From assembly GCA_040218445.1 (NCBI GenBank), contig JAVJRK010000010.1:248001-312000 (forward strand): DNA of 64,000 bases, written 5' to 3'. Below, one piece after another: positions 17,536-25,290 of this stretch. The notes under the pieces were generated by a model. That model ran no database searches. It saw nothing but the letters and a program-made list of their open reading frames with translations, and had not been told where the DNA came from. The position numbers and the translations under genes were made by a program. This stretch comes from UBA1479 sp040218445. Its GTDB lineage: Bacteria > Pseudomonadota > Alphaproteobacteria > Rhodospirillales > Casp-alpha2. Every line of letters starts with the position of its first letter. Position 1 is the stretch's first letter.

Positions 17536-18711
17536 ATGGCCCCGCCGCCTGACGACATGGCTAACGGCCTGACGGACAGCAATCGCATCCCGTTCGAGGA
17601 CGAGATCGCCCAATGGGCCGATCACTATTTCCTGCGCACCAAACAGGCCGTGCGCCGGTTCGGCGACACGCAGGTCACCTATGCGATCTTCATGCGACGG
17701 CCCATCGTGTTCGCGCCCAAGATCGCGCTTGATTGGCTGGCCGAGGCCGCCCGCGCCCGCAACACCGACTTCAAGGTCGAGCCAAATTTCATCGAAGGCC
17801 AATGGGCCGGGGCGGGCGAGCCCCTGATGTACGTCACCGGGTCGCTGGAACATCTGGTCGATCTGGAAACCCTGTTGCTGCAGAAACTGGGGGCCTGCTG
17901 CGTCGCCGCCAACAATGCCTACGTCATGTGCGCGACCCTGCCAAAGGTCGCCTTCATGGCCATGGATGCACGCCATTGCGCGGGCACGGAAATGGCCGAC
18001 CACATGGCCTATGCCTGTGCTGTCGGCTCCACCGCCGCCAAGGAACAGGCGGGCGCCGTCGGCTTCATCGGCAATGCGACCAAGGCCACGGCCCGTCATT
18101 TCGGCAACGAAAACGGTATCGGCACCATGCCCCACGCCATGATCGGCTATGCGGGATCGACCCTGCGCGCGGCGGAAATGTACGCCGAGACCTTTCCGGG
18201 CGAACCCATGACCGTGCTGGCCGACTATTTCGGGGCCGAGATCACGGACGCCCTGGCCGTTTGTTCGCGCTTTCCGGACATGGCGGCGTCGGGCAAGCTC
18301 GGCTTCCGCCTGGACACCCATGGTGGGCGCTACATGGAAGGGCTCGACCCACAGGAAAGCTACGCCGTGCTGGAACGCCACGTACCCTTGGCCGTGCGCC
18401 GTTACCGCAATGAAAAGGAGCTGCGCTATCTGACCGGCACGGGCGTTTCGGCCGCCGCCATCTTCCTCTTCCGCGAACGGCTCGACGCCGCCGGATATGG
18501 CAAGGCCCGGATCGTTTGCTCATCCGGTTTCGATGTGGAGAAGTGCAAGGTCATGGCCGATGTGGACGCCCCCATCGACATGGTCGGCACCGGATCCTAC
18601 CTGCCCGCCAACTGGTCCGAAACCTACGCCACCGCCGACATCATCGCCTATGACGGCGAACCGCGCGTGAAACTTGGCCGCGAATTTCTGTTACGCAAAC
18701 CACAGTCATAA
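17536..18711 (+). CDS. pncB: Nicotinate phosphoribosyltransferase
   Basis: 391 residues from the ATG at 17536, with GGGGGAG upstream. It converts nicotinate and PRPP (usually with ATP) to nicotinate mononucleotide in NAD salvage. Family features are DHYFLRTKQAVRRFGD near the N-terminus, FIEGQWAGAGEPLMYVTG, the GTMPHAMIGYAG loop with the active-site His, and IVCSSGFDVEK/VGTGSYLP of the phosphate-binding barrel end. The reading frame is open upstream to 17326, but that part is the shadow of the aroG C-terminus. With nadE further downstream it supplies NAD. An AT-rich stretch with a T7 run follows the stop and may end transcription. Confidence 0.9.
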   Translation: MAPPPDDMANGLTDSNRIPFEDEIAQWADHYFLRTKQAVRRFGDTQVTYAIFMRRPIVFAPKIALDWLAEAARARNTDFKVEPNFIEGQWAGAGEPLMYVTGSLEHLVDLETLLLQKLGACCVAANNAYVMCATLPKVAFMAMDARHCAGTEMADHMAYACAVGSTAAKEQAGAVGFIGNATKATARHFGNENGIGTMPHAMIGYAGSTLRAAEMYAETFPGEPMTVLADYFGAEITDALAVCSRFPDMAASGKLGFRLDTHGGRYMEGLDPQESYAVLERHVPLAVRRYRNEKELRYLTGTGVSAAAIFLFRERLDAAGYGKARIVCSSGFDVEKCKVMADVDAPIDMVGTGSYLPANWSETYATADIIAYDGEPRVKLGREFLLRKPQS

Positions 18712-18879
18712 CGCGATATTTTTTTATATTCACAATTATTGATACTATGACTTATTCATGACTCTGAATGCGCCGCCAATCCGATTAGGATGATGGTTAA
18801 CGCATTGGTGGATCGCGCCAAAGGACCCGCCAATCGAACCATATTTACCAGGGCGATCCGCACTGGGGGGCGTTGCACT

Positions 18880-19995
18880 ATGACCGGTACGGTCGATACG
18901 GAGTTTCTGTTCAAACTCGCGCGCGACAAATCGTCCGAAGGGCGCACCGCGCTTGCCAACGTCATCAACGACCTTTTTGACGAACATGGCGAAGCGATCA
19001 CGGACCGTGAACGTCATTTAATGCTGAACATCCTGCATGGCCTGATCCATGAGGTTGAAGTCTCGGTTCGCCGCAACGTCAGTGCCAGGCTCGCCACCTT
19101 GCCGGATGCACCGCATGAATTGCTGCAAGAGTTGGCCAATGACGAAATCGACGTCGCCTATCCCATCCTGACCCGCAGCAAGGTTCTGCGCGACGAAGAC
19201 CTGATCGACATCATCCGCCTGCGTACCCATGAACACCAATTGGCGGTCACGCTACGCACCGACATCAGCGAAGAAGTTTCCGCCGTTCTGGTGGAACAGG
19301 GCAACACCCAGGTCATCGTCAGCCTGCTGAAGAATCAGACGGCGAATATTTCCCAGGCGACCCTGGAATTTCTGGTCGACGAAAGCCGGCGTATCGATGA
19401 TTTTCAGGACCCGCTGCTGAAACGCGAGGATCTGCGCGAGGACCTTGCCAAACGCATGTTCATGTGGGTTTCCGCAGCCCTTAGAAGCCATATCATCGAC
19501 CGCTACGCGCTTGATCCAGCAATGGTCGATGAACTGCTGGAAGACGCCGCCCGCGAGGAAATCGACAACACCCTGTCCCATAAGCCGGCCGTCGGCCAAA
19601 GTCTCCGGAAAGCGCTCAGCGAAGAAGGCCTGATTTCCCCGGATATGGTCGTCGCCGCCCTCATGGACGGCGAGGCATCCCTGTTCATGAAACTGTTCTC
19701 GGCCCTGACCGACCTCAATGACACCCTGGCCTCGCGGATCATCTTCGAAGAAGGCGGCGAGGCCCTGGCGATTGCCTGCAAGGCCGTCGACGTGCCGGAA
19801 ATGCAGTTCATCGTAATCTACGACCGGACCCGCAAGGCCCGCATTCGGCATATGCAGAACGGCCAGGCGCAAAAACGCAGACAAGAGGTATTAGACCTCT
19901 ATCGCCGAATGGCCCCCGACGATGCAGAGAAAGTTCTCAGCCGCTGGCAACGGGGTTCGGACTTCCTTTCCGCCATCCGGGAATTGGAGCTTTAA
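18880..19995 (+). CDS. DUF2336 domain-containing protein
   Basis: 371 residues from the ATG at 18880, which has a G6 ribosome-binding stretch nine bases upstream; in-frame starts from 18790 are poorly placed. The sequence is an all-helical HEAT-like array: VRRNVSARLATLPDAPHELL, LANDEIDVAYPILTRS, HEHQLAVTLRTDIS and similar repeats typical of DUF2336. No catalytic motif is apparent. The stop is two bases before the start of the PAS histidine kinase, so the two are almost certainly co-translated. I infer a scaffold or regulator for that kinase; this is not demonstrated for the family. Confidence 0.88.
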   Translation: MTGTVDTEFLFKLARDKSSEGRTALANVINDLFDEHGEAITDRERHLMLNILHGLIHEVEVSVRRNVSARLATLPDAPHELLQELANDEIDVAYPILTRSKVLRDEDLIDIIRLRTHEHQLAVTLRTDISEEVSAVLVEQGNTQVIVSLLKNQTANISQATLEFLVDESRRIDDFQDPLLKREDLREDLAKRMFMWVSAALRSHIIDRYALDPAMVDELLEDAAREEIDNTLSHKPAVGQSLRKALSEEGLISPDMVVAALMDGEASLFMKLFSALTDLNDTLASRIIFEEGGEALAIACKAVDVPEMQFIVIYDRTRKARIRHMQNGQAQKRRQEVLDLYRRMAPDDAEKVLSRWQRGSDFLSAIRELEL

Positions 19996-19997
19996 TA

Positions 19998-21194
19998 ATG
20001 TCCGACGCCCCGGATATTCGCCGCCCGCGCAACTGGCCGTCGATCAAAGGCGATTCCGACAAGCGCGCGTCCTATGCCCTGACCCGTCTGGAAGATATTT
20101 CCCGCCTCGTTTCAGAATGGGTTTGGGAAGTCGATATCGACGGCGTGCTCACCTATGTTTCAACCCGAATTATCCAAGAAGTCGGCATCCACCCCGGCCA
20201 GTTGATCGGCCAGAAGTTCGCCGAGGTCGGAACCTTTGCCAACCTTGGCCAGGGACGGAACGAGCCGGATTGGAAGTCGCCATTCCGCGATGCGACGTTC
20301 GAAATGCTCGATGCCGATGGAAATGCCCGCCGCCTGCTGGTCAGCAGCGTGCCCATTTATGAGCCCGATACCTGGAAGTTCGAAGGCGCCTGCGGCACAT
20401 CCCGCGACATCACGGAACTCCGCGCATCGCACGAAACGAAGGTCTACCTGGAAAGGGCGAACGCATTACTGCGCGAAGCGAGCGAGGCCAAATCCGCATT
20501 CCTGGCCAATATGTCACACGAACTGCGGACGCCGCTGAATGCAATTTTGGGTTTCTCGCAGATTCTGCAAAGCGAAATGTTCGGCCGCCTGGGCGACGAC
20601 CGCTACCTTGAATATGCCCGGGATATACACCGAAGCGGCCAGCACCTGATTTCACTGGTCAATGATGTCCTCGACCTTTCGGTGATCGAGGCGGGACAGT
20701 TGGAATTGTTCGAAACCGAGGTCAACCTTGAAACCCTGGTCGATGGCTGCCTGGAAATGCTGCGGCAGGCCGCGGCACGCAAAGAGCTGACCCTGCTGGC
20801 CGAGATGAGCCGCAATGTCCCCCGTTTGTCAGCCGACGCCCGCACCATTCGCCAAATTCTTCTGAACCTGATTTCAAACGCCATCAAATTCACGCCTGAC
20901 GGGGGGACGGTCATCACTTCAGCCGAATTGAACGAAAACCGCGAGGTCGTGCTGCGGGTCAGCGATACAGGCATCGGAATTCCCGAAGACGATCTGCAAT
21001 TGGTTCTCAAACCTTTTGGCCGCCGCGACCCCGAGGTCACAAGCAACGAAAAGGGAATCGGCCTTGGTTTGGCCATTTCCAAGTCCCTGGTCGAGAAACA
21101 CGATGGCAGCATCGACATCATTAGCGAGGTGAACGTCGGCACCACGGTCGAAATTAAATTCCCAAAGGAACGCACGCTGATCCAACGTGGATGA
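19998..21194 (+). CDS. PAS-domain sensor histidine kinase
   Basis: 398 residues, soluble. A PAS domain (about 28-145, SEWVWEVDIDGVLTYVS) is followed by the DHp with His174 (ANMSHELRTPLNAILGFSQIL), and an ATPase domain with NLISNAIKFTPDGG, DTGIGIPEDD and GIGLGLAISKSLVE. The DHp has the FGRLGDDRYLEYARDI pattern common in alphaproteobacterial PleC/DivJ-like kinases. No receiver or membrane segment. The cognate response regulator is not encoded next to it. It follows the DUF2336 gene by two bases and probably shares its control. Confidence 0.92.
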   Translation: MSDAPDIRRPRNWPSIKGDSDKRASYALTRLEDISRLVSEWVWEVDIDGVLTYVSTRIIQEVGIHPGQLIGQKFAEVGTFANLGQGRNEPDWKSPFRDATFEMLDADGNARRLLVSSVPIYEPDTWKFEGACGTSRDITELRASHETKVYLERANALLREASEAKSAFLANMSHELRTPLNAILGFSQILQSEMFGRLGDDRYLEYARDIHRSGQHLISLVNDVLDLSVIEAGQLELFETEVNLETLVDGCLEMLRQAAARKELTLLAEMSRNVPRLSADARTIRQILLNLISNAIKFTPDGGTVITSAELNENREVVLRVSDTGIGIPEDDLQLVLKPFGRRDPEVTSNEKGIGLGLAISKSLVEKHDGSIDIISEVNVGTTVEIKFPKERTLIQRG

Positions 21195-21316
21195 TCCCTG
21201 GGTGCGGGTAAACCGCCATGGACCGGTCGTCGTTTCGTTGACAGCGCCCACCGCCGTCCCTACCCTGCCGCCGCCTTTACCACCCCGTTGAAAAACCCGC
21301 CACCTTCAGAGCCACC

Positions 21317-22993
21317 ATGACCGAACGCTTGGCCATTGCCATTGCCCAGACCAACCCCACCGTCGGCGACGTCGCGGGCAACCTTACGCTTGTCCAGAAC
21401 GCCCGGGCCGAGGCCGCCAAGCTGGGCGCCGACCTGATCGTCACGGGCGAACTGGCGCTCTGCGGTTATCCGCCGGAAGATCTGGTGTTGAAGCGCTCGT
21501 TCCAGGACAGGATCGAAGACGCCGTGAAGACCTTGGCGGGCGAAACCGCTGACGGCGGCCCGGCTGTCCTTACGGGCGCCCCCTGGCGACAGAAAGACAA
21601 CGGCGGCGCGGACAAGCTTTATAACGCGGCCCTGTTGTTGGACGGCGGCGAGGTTCAGGTCGTGCGCCTGAAGCATGAGTTGCCCAATTACGGCGTGTTC
21701 GATGAGAAACGTCTATTCGCCCAAGGCCCCCTGCCCGGTCCGGTGCCGTTCCGGGGTGCCCGCCTGGGCGTCATGGTCTGCGAGGACATGTGGTTCGAGG
21801 ACGTGACCGAATGCCTGGACGAGAGCGGCGCCGAAATGCTGATCGTCCTTAACGGATCGCCTTATGACATCGAAAAAGGCGACCAGCGCCTGAACTATGC
21901 GGTCAGCCGCGTGAAGGAATCGGGCCTGCCCCTGCTTTACGCCAATCTGGTCGGCGGGCAGGACGAATTGGTGTTCGACGGCGGGTCCTTCGTGCTGGAT
22001 GCGGACTGCACCCTGAAAGCCAAGATGCCCTGCTGGCAAAGCCAGGTGACGCTGACCCATTGGACCCGTGCGGGCGAGGTCTATGTGCCGGACGCGGGCG
22101 AGATCGTGGCCGAGCCCGGCGACCTGGAAGCAGTTTACCGCGCCATGGTGCTGGGGCTGCGCGATTACGTGAACAAGAACGGCTTTCCGGGCGTGGTCCT
22201 GGGCCTGTCCGGCGGGGTGGACAGTGCCCTTTCCGCCGCCGTGGCAGTCGACGCCCTGGGCCCGGACCGGGTGCTGAACGTGATGATGCCCTCGCCCTAT
22301 ACGTCATTGGAAAGCCTGGAAGACGCGACCGAGGCCGCAACCCTTCTGGGCACGCGGCTGGAAGACCTGCCGATCGCGCTGGCCATGCAGGCCTTCGACG
22401 ACATTCTTGCCCCCCTGTTCGACGGGCGGGACAAGGACATCACGGAAGAAAACATCCAGGCCCGCACGCGGGGCCTTTTGCTGATGGCCGTTTCCAACAA
22501 ATTCGGCCATATGGTCCTGACCACGGGCAACAAGTCGGAAATGTCCGTCGGCTACGCAACGATCTATGGCGACATGAACGGCGGCTATTCCGTGCTGAAG
22601 GACGTCTACAAAACCACCGTGTTCAATCTGTGCCATTGGCGCAACCAACACTGCCCTGACGACTTCCTGGGCCCTCGGGGCCGTGCCGTGCCGGAACGCA
22701 TCATCACCAAGCCGCCCAGTGCCGAACTGCGCCCCGATCAGAAAGATCAAGACAGCCTGCCGCCCTATGAAGAGTTGGACGCCATCCTGATGTGCCTGGT
22801 TGAGAAGGAAATGGGCTTCGACGCCACGGTGGCCGAAGGCTTCGATGCCGAGGTCGTACGCCGCATCTGGGTGCTTTTGGACCGGGCCGAATACAAGCGC
22901 CGCCAGGCCCCGCCGGGGGTTAAGATCACCGGCCGCGCCTTCGGCCGCGACCGCCGTTATCCCATCACCAACGGATTTACAAAGCAGTTCTGA
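21317..22993 (+). CDS. nadE: Glutamine-dependent NAD+ synthetase
   Basis: 558 residues in two domains. The N-terminal nitrilase-fold glutaminase (1-270) carries Glu in TGELALCGYPPEDL, Lys in RLKHELPNYG and Cys in VMVCEDMWFE. The C-terminal synthetase has the ATP-pyrophosphatase P-loop LGLSGGVDSALSAAV and TTGNKSEMSVGYATIYGD. It makes NAD from deamido-NAD with glutamine as nitrogen source in the cytosol. The length is normal. The TGA stop overlaps the ATG of cysS (TGATG), suggesting translational coupling. Confidence 0.97.
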   Translation: MTERLAIAIAQTNPTVGDVAGNLTLVQNARAEAAKLGADLIVTGELALCGYPPEDLVLKRSFQDRIEDAVKTLAGETADGGPAVLTGAPWRQKDNGGADKLYNAALLLDGGEVQVVRLKHELPNYGVFDEKRLFAQGPLPGPVPFRGARLGVMVCEDMWFEDVTECLDESGAEMLIVLNGSPYDIEKGDQRLNYAVSRVKESGLPLLYANLVGGQDELVFDGGSFVLDADCTLKAKMPCWQSQVTLTHWTRAGEVYVPDAGEIVAEPGDLEAVYRAMVLGLRDYVNKNGFPGVVLGLSGGVDSALSAAVAVDALGPDRVLNVMMPSPYTSLESLEDATEAATLLGTRLEDLPIALAMQAFDDILAPLFDGRDKDITEENIQARTRGLLLMAVSNKFGHMVLTTGNKSEMSVGYATIYGDMNGGYSVLKDVYKTTVFNLCHWRNQHCPDDFLGPRGRAVPERIITKPPSAELRPDQKDQDSLPPYEELDAILMCLVEKEMGFDATVAEGFDAEVVRRIWVLLDRAEYKRRQAPPGVKITGRAFGRDRRYPITNGFTKQF

Positions 22994-24372
22994 TGACCTT
23001 GCGCCTTCACAACACGCTGACCCGCGAAAAAGTCGATTTCACGCCGATCGACGACAAGAACGTGCGCATGTACGTCTGCGGCCCCACGGTCTACGACTTC
23101 GCCCATATCGGCAACGCCCGGCCCGTGGTGGTGTTCGACGTGCTGGCGCGCCTGCTGCGCCGCCTGTACCCCAAGGTCACCTACGTGCGCAACATCACGG
23201 ACGTGGACGACAAGATCAACGCCCGCGCCCAGGAAACCGGCCGCTCCATCAAGGCGATCACGCGCGAAACCGCCGCCCAGTTCCATGATGACATGGGCGC
23301 CCTGGGGGCCTTGCCGCCGGATCATGAACCGCGCGCGACCCAGCACATCCCCGAAATGATCCAGATGATCGAAACCCTGATCGACAAGGGCCATGCCTAC
23401 GAGGCCGAGGGCCATGTGCTGTTCAACGTTCTGTCGATGGACGACTACGGCCAGTTGTCGCGCCGCGACCGGGACGAGCTGATCGCCGGTGCGCGGGTCG
23501 AGGTCGCCCCCTATAAGAAAGACGCCGCCGATTTCGTGTTGTGGAAACCATCGCCGGAAGACGACGGCCTGCCCGGATGGGACAGCCCCTGGGGACGCGG
23601 GCGCCCCGGCTGGCACATCGAATGCTCGGCCATGTCCGAAAAATTGCTGGGCCCGACTTTCGATATCCACGGCGGCGGCCAGGACCTGATCTTCCCCCAC
23701 CACGAAAACGAGATCGCGCAAAGCCGCTGTGCCCACGGCACGGACGTGATGGCGAATGTCTGGATGCACAACGGCTATCTGATGGCCGAGGGCGAGAAGA
23801 TGTCCAAGTCCCTGGGAAATTTCTACACGGTCCATGACCTGTTGCAGGAATTCCCCGGCGAGGCGATCCGCCTGGCGCTGCTGAAAACCCACTATCGCCA
23901 GCCGCTCGATTTCACCAAGGACGGCATCCGCGAGGCACAAGCTGAGCTTGACCGATTTTATGGAGCCTTGCGCGGTCGTTCAGCACAAGACGGCGCCGTA
24001 CCGGAAGCATTAATTGATGCGCTGTCCGATGATCTGAATACGCCGCTCGCGATAGGTCAACTTCATGAATTGGCCAGCACGGTGAATAAGGCAGGTGATG
24101 ACGACGCCAAATCCCGCGCCGCAATGGACCTACGTGCCGCAGGTGGTCAACTTGGCCTGCTGCAGCAGGACCCGGAAGCCTGGTTCAAATGGCAGCCGCC
24201 GACCCAGGCGGACGGGCTTTCGGATGATGAGATCGACGCCCTGATCGCGGAACGCATCGACGCCCGCAAGGCCAAGGATTTCGCCCGTGCCGATGCGATC
24301 CGTGACCAATTGACGGCGGCGGGAATCATTGTCGAGGACAGCGCCGAGGGGGCGACCTGGCGGCGCGGCTGA
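22993..24372 (+). CDS. cysS: Cysteinyl-tRNA synthetase
   Basis: 459 residues, a normal class I enzyme. The HIGH-equivalent is FAHIGNARP and the KMSKS loop is GEKMSKSLGNF. Zinc ligands are the Cys of CGPTVY, Cys of WHIECSAM and the His/Glu of FPHHENEIAQS. The C-terminal anticodon-binding helices include ARKAKDFARADAIRDQL. It attaches cysteine to tRNA-Cys. Bases about 23935-24150, in the helical part after the KMSKS loop, use more A/T-ending codons (TTA, CTA, GCA, GGT) than the rest of the gene, which may mark a small recombined patch. Confidence 0.97.
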   Translation: MTLRLHNTLTREKVDFTPIDDKNVRMYVCGPTVYDFAHIGNARPVVVFDVLARLLRRLYPKVTYVRNITDVDDKINARAQETGRSIKAITRETAAQFHDDMGALGALPPDHEPRATQHIPEMIQMIETLIDKGHAYEAEGHVLFNVLSMDDYGQLSRRDRDELIAGARVEVAPYKKDAADFVLWKPSPEDDGLPGWDSPWGRGRPGWHIECSAMSEKLLGPTFDIHGGGQDLIFPHHENEIAQSRCAHGTDVMANVWMHNGYLMAEGEKMSKSLGNFYTVHDLLQEFPGEAIRLALLKTHYRQPLDFTKDGIREAQAELDRFYGALRGRSAQDGAVPEALIDALSDDLNTPLAIGQLHELASTVNKAGDDDAKSRAAMDLRAAGGQLGLLQQDPEAWFKWQPPTQADGLSDDEIDALIAERIDARKAKDFARADAIRDQLTAAGIIVEDSAEGATWRRG

Positions 24373-24440
24373 ACCCGCGAAGCCTTTTCCGGCAATCCCT
24401 TTCCTAGGGAAATTCAGCCAGCCGCCTCACCCTTCCATCC

Positions 24441-24466
24441 TCATTGTCTCTGTGTCTCTGTGGTTC
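24441..24466. repeat. Tandem TCTCTGTG-type dispersed repeat
   Basis: Between the convergent cysS and formyltransferase genes lies a GTCTCTGTGTCTCTGTGG-like unit, whose complement reads CCACAGAGACACAGAGAC. From memory, such sequences (seen in translated databases as spurious NHRDTE peptides) occur dispersed in many environmental bacterial genomes. Here there is one copy with a partly duplicated core. Confidence 0.5.
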
Positions 24467-24472
24467 AGAGAA

Positions 24473-25096
24473 TCAACCGCCGAAAGCACGAAACCGCCGG
24501 CGGATTTCGTCTTCCGAAGCATCGCGCGGCGGCTCGCGCATGGCCGTGACCTCGGCCTTGGTGCGTTTAATGCCGGACCAGCGTTCTTCGATTGCGGGCA
24601 ATGGCGCATCATCCACCGCCAGATGGCGGACATGGCGCTGGAACAGCCCGATACAGCGTTGATAGGCCATGACTTCCAATTCGTCATAGCGCATGCGGAC
24701 TTCGGCTGGCAGGTCGAACCAGTCTACATCGATGATCGCCCCTTCGTCGACGCGGGGCTCCATCACATGCAGGGTGGCGCCGAACCGGCTTGCCCCGTCA
24801 TAAAGCGCGAAACCGGCGGCCCAACTGCCGGGATAGGTCGGCGGGCCGGGATGAAAGTTGTAGGCAGGTCCCGGAAGGGCGGCCAGAACCTCGGCCGGTA
24901 CGACCACCCCGGTGCAAAACGCGATCAGGCGCCGGCCTTCGTTGGCGGCGGGCCCACCCGTCATATCCAGGGCATCGCGCAAGGTATCGGCGCCGTCCAC
25001 GTGGTTAACGTGAAGGCCCGTATTCTGCGCGCTCAAGGCGGCCGCCAGATGGGGGCCCTCGATATCACCGGTAAGCAGAATAATTTCCGTCGGCAT
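24473..25096 (-). CDS. Formyltransferase-domain protein (methionyl-tRNA formyltransferase-like fold)
   Basis: 207 residues with a formyltransferase N-terminal fold: LLTGDIEGPHL at the start, LIAFCTGVVVPAEVLAALPG, then the signature YNFHPGPPTYPGSWAAGFALYDG with the His of the active site. The catalytic Asn-His-Asp set would be Asn and His of YNFHPG plus an Asp near PRVDEGAIID. It lacks the C-terminal tRNA-binding domain of Fmt, so the substrate is probably a small amine or sugar nucleotide. The cofactor is presumably 10-formyl-tetrahydrofolate. It faces cysS convergently and is divergent from the HisKA-GGDEF-EAL gene. Confidence 0.8.
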   Translation of the reverse strand: MPTEIILLTGDIEGPHLAAALSAQNTGLHVNHVDGADTLRDALDMTGGPAANEGRRLIAFCTGVVVPAEVLAALPGPAYNFHPGPPTYPGSWAAGFALYDGASRFGATLHVMEPRVDEGAIIDVDWFDLPAEVRMRYDELEVMAYQRCIGLFQRHVRHLAVDDAPLPAIEERWSGIKRTKAEVTAMREPPRDASEDEIRRRFRAFGG

Positions 25097-25118
25097 GACC
25101 GGACGCTAGCACGGTGAA

Positions 25119-25136
25119 GCGGCTGGAAACAGCCGC
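25119..25136. repeat. GAAA-tetraloop hairpin in a divergent intergenic region
   Basis: GCGGCTG and CAGCCGC pair perfectly around GAAA. It lies between the divergent starts at 25096 and 25290, ahead of the promoter at 25175, so it is more likely an operator or a 5' untranslated hairpin for the minus-strand gene than a terminator. Confidence 0.5.
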
Positions 25137-25174
25137 CCGACAATTTCATTCATACATCTAACCTTTTGGCTAGC

Positions 25175-25205
25175 TTGACGAAATCGCACAACCAGCGCCT
25201 ATAAT
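25175..25205 (+). promoter_or_regulatory. Sigma70-like promoter of the HisKA-PAS-GGDEF-EAL gene
   Basis: TTGACG and a consensus TATAAT are separated by 19 bases, longer than the ideal 17. The start codon is 85 bases further on, leaving a leader that contains the five-codon reading frame at 25273. Confidence 0.55.
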
Positions 25206-25272
25206 GCCCGGAAAGGGTGAGAGATGTTCCTTGAACCTGCGGAATTCAGCGGAATAACCGGCGGGAAGGAGC

Positions 25273-25290
25273 ATGTGTGAGCTGGTGTGA
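25273..25290 (+). CDS. Five-codon upstream reading frame overlapping the next start (MCELV)
   Basis: GGAAGGAG is one base ahead of the ATG at 25273, by far the best ribosome-binding site in the leader, though unusually close. The frame encodes five residues and its TGA at 25288-25290 overlaps the ATG of the 799-residue signalling gene (TGATG). That ATG is 18 bases from GGAAGGAG, too far for direct use. A coupling minicistron is a reasonable reading. Alternatively it is chance and the Shine-Dalgarno acts at long range. Confidence 0.4.
   Translation: MCELV

Noticed and set aside
24427..24687. Minus-strand small frame containing an NHRDTE-like peptide
   Set aside because: This is the spurious translation of the dispersed TCTCTGTG repeat, not a gene.
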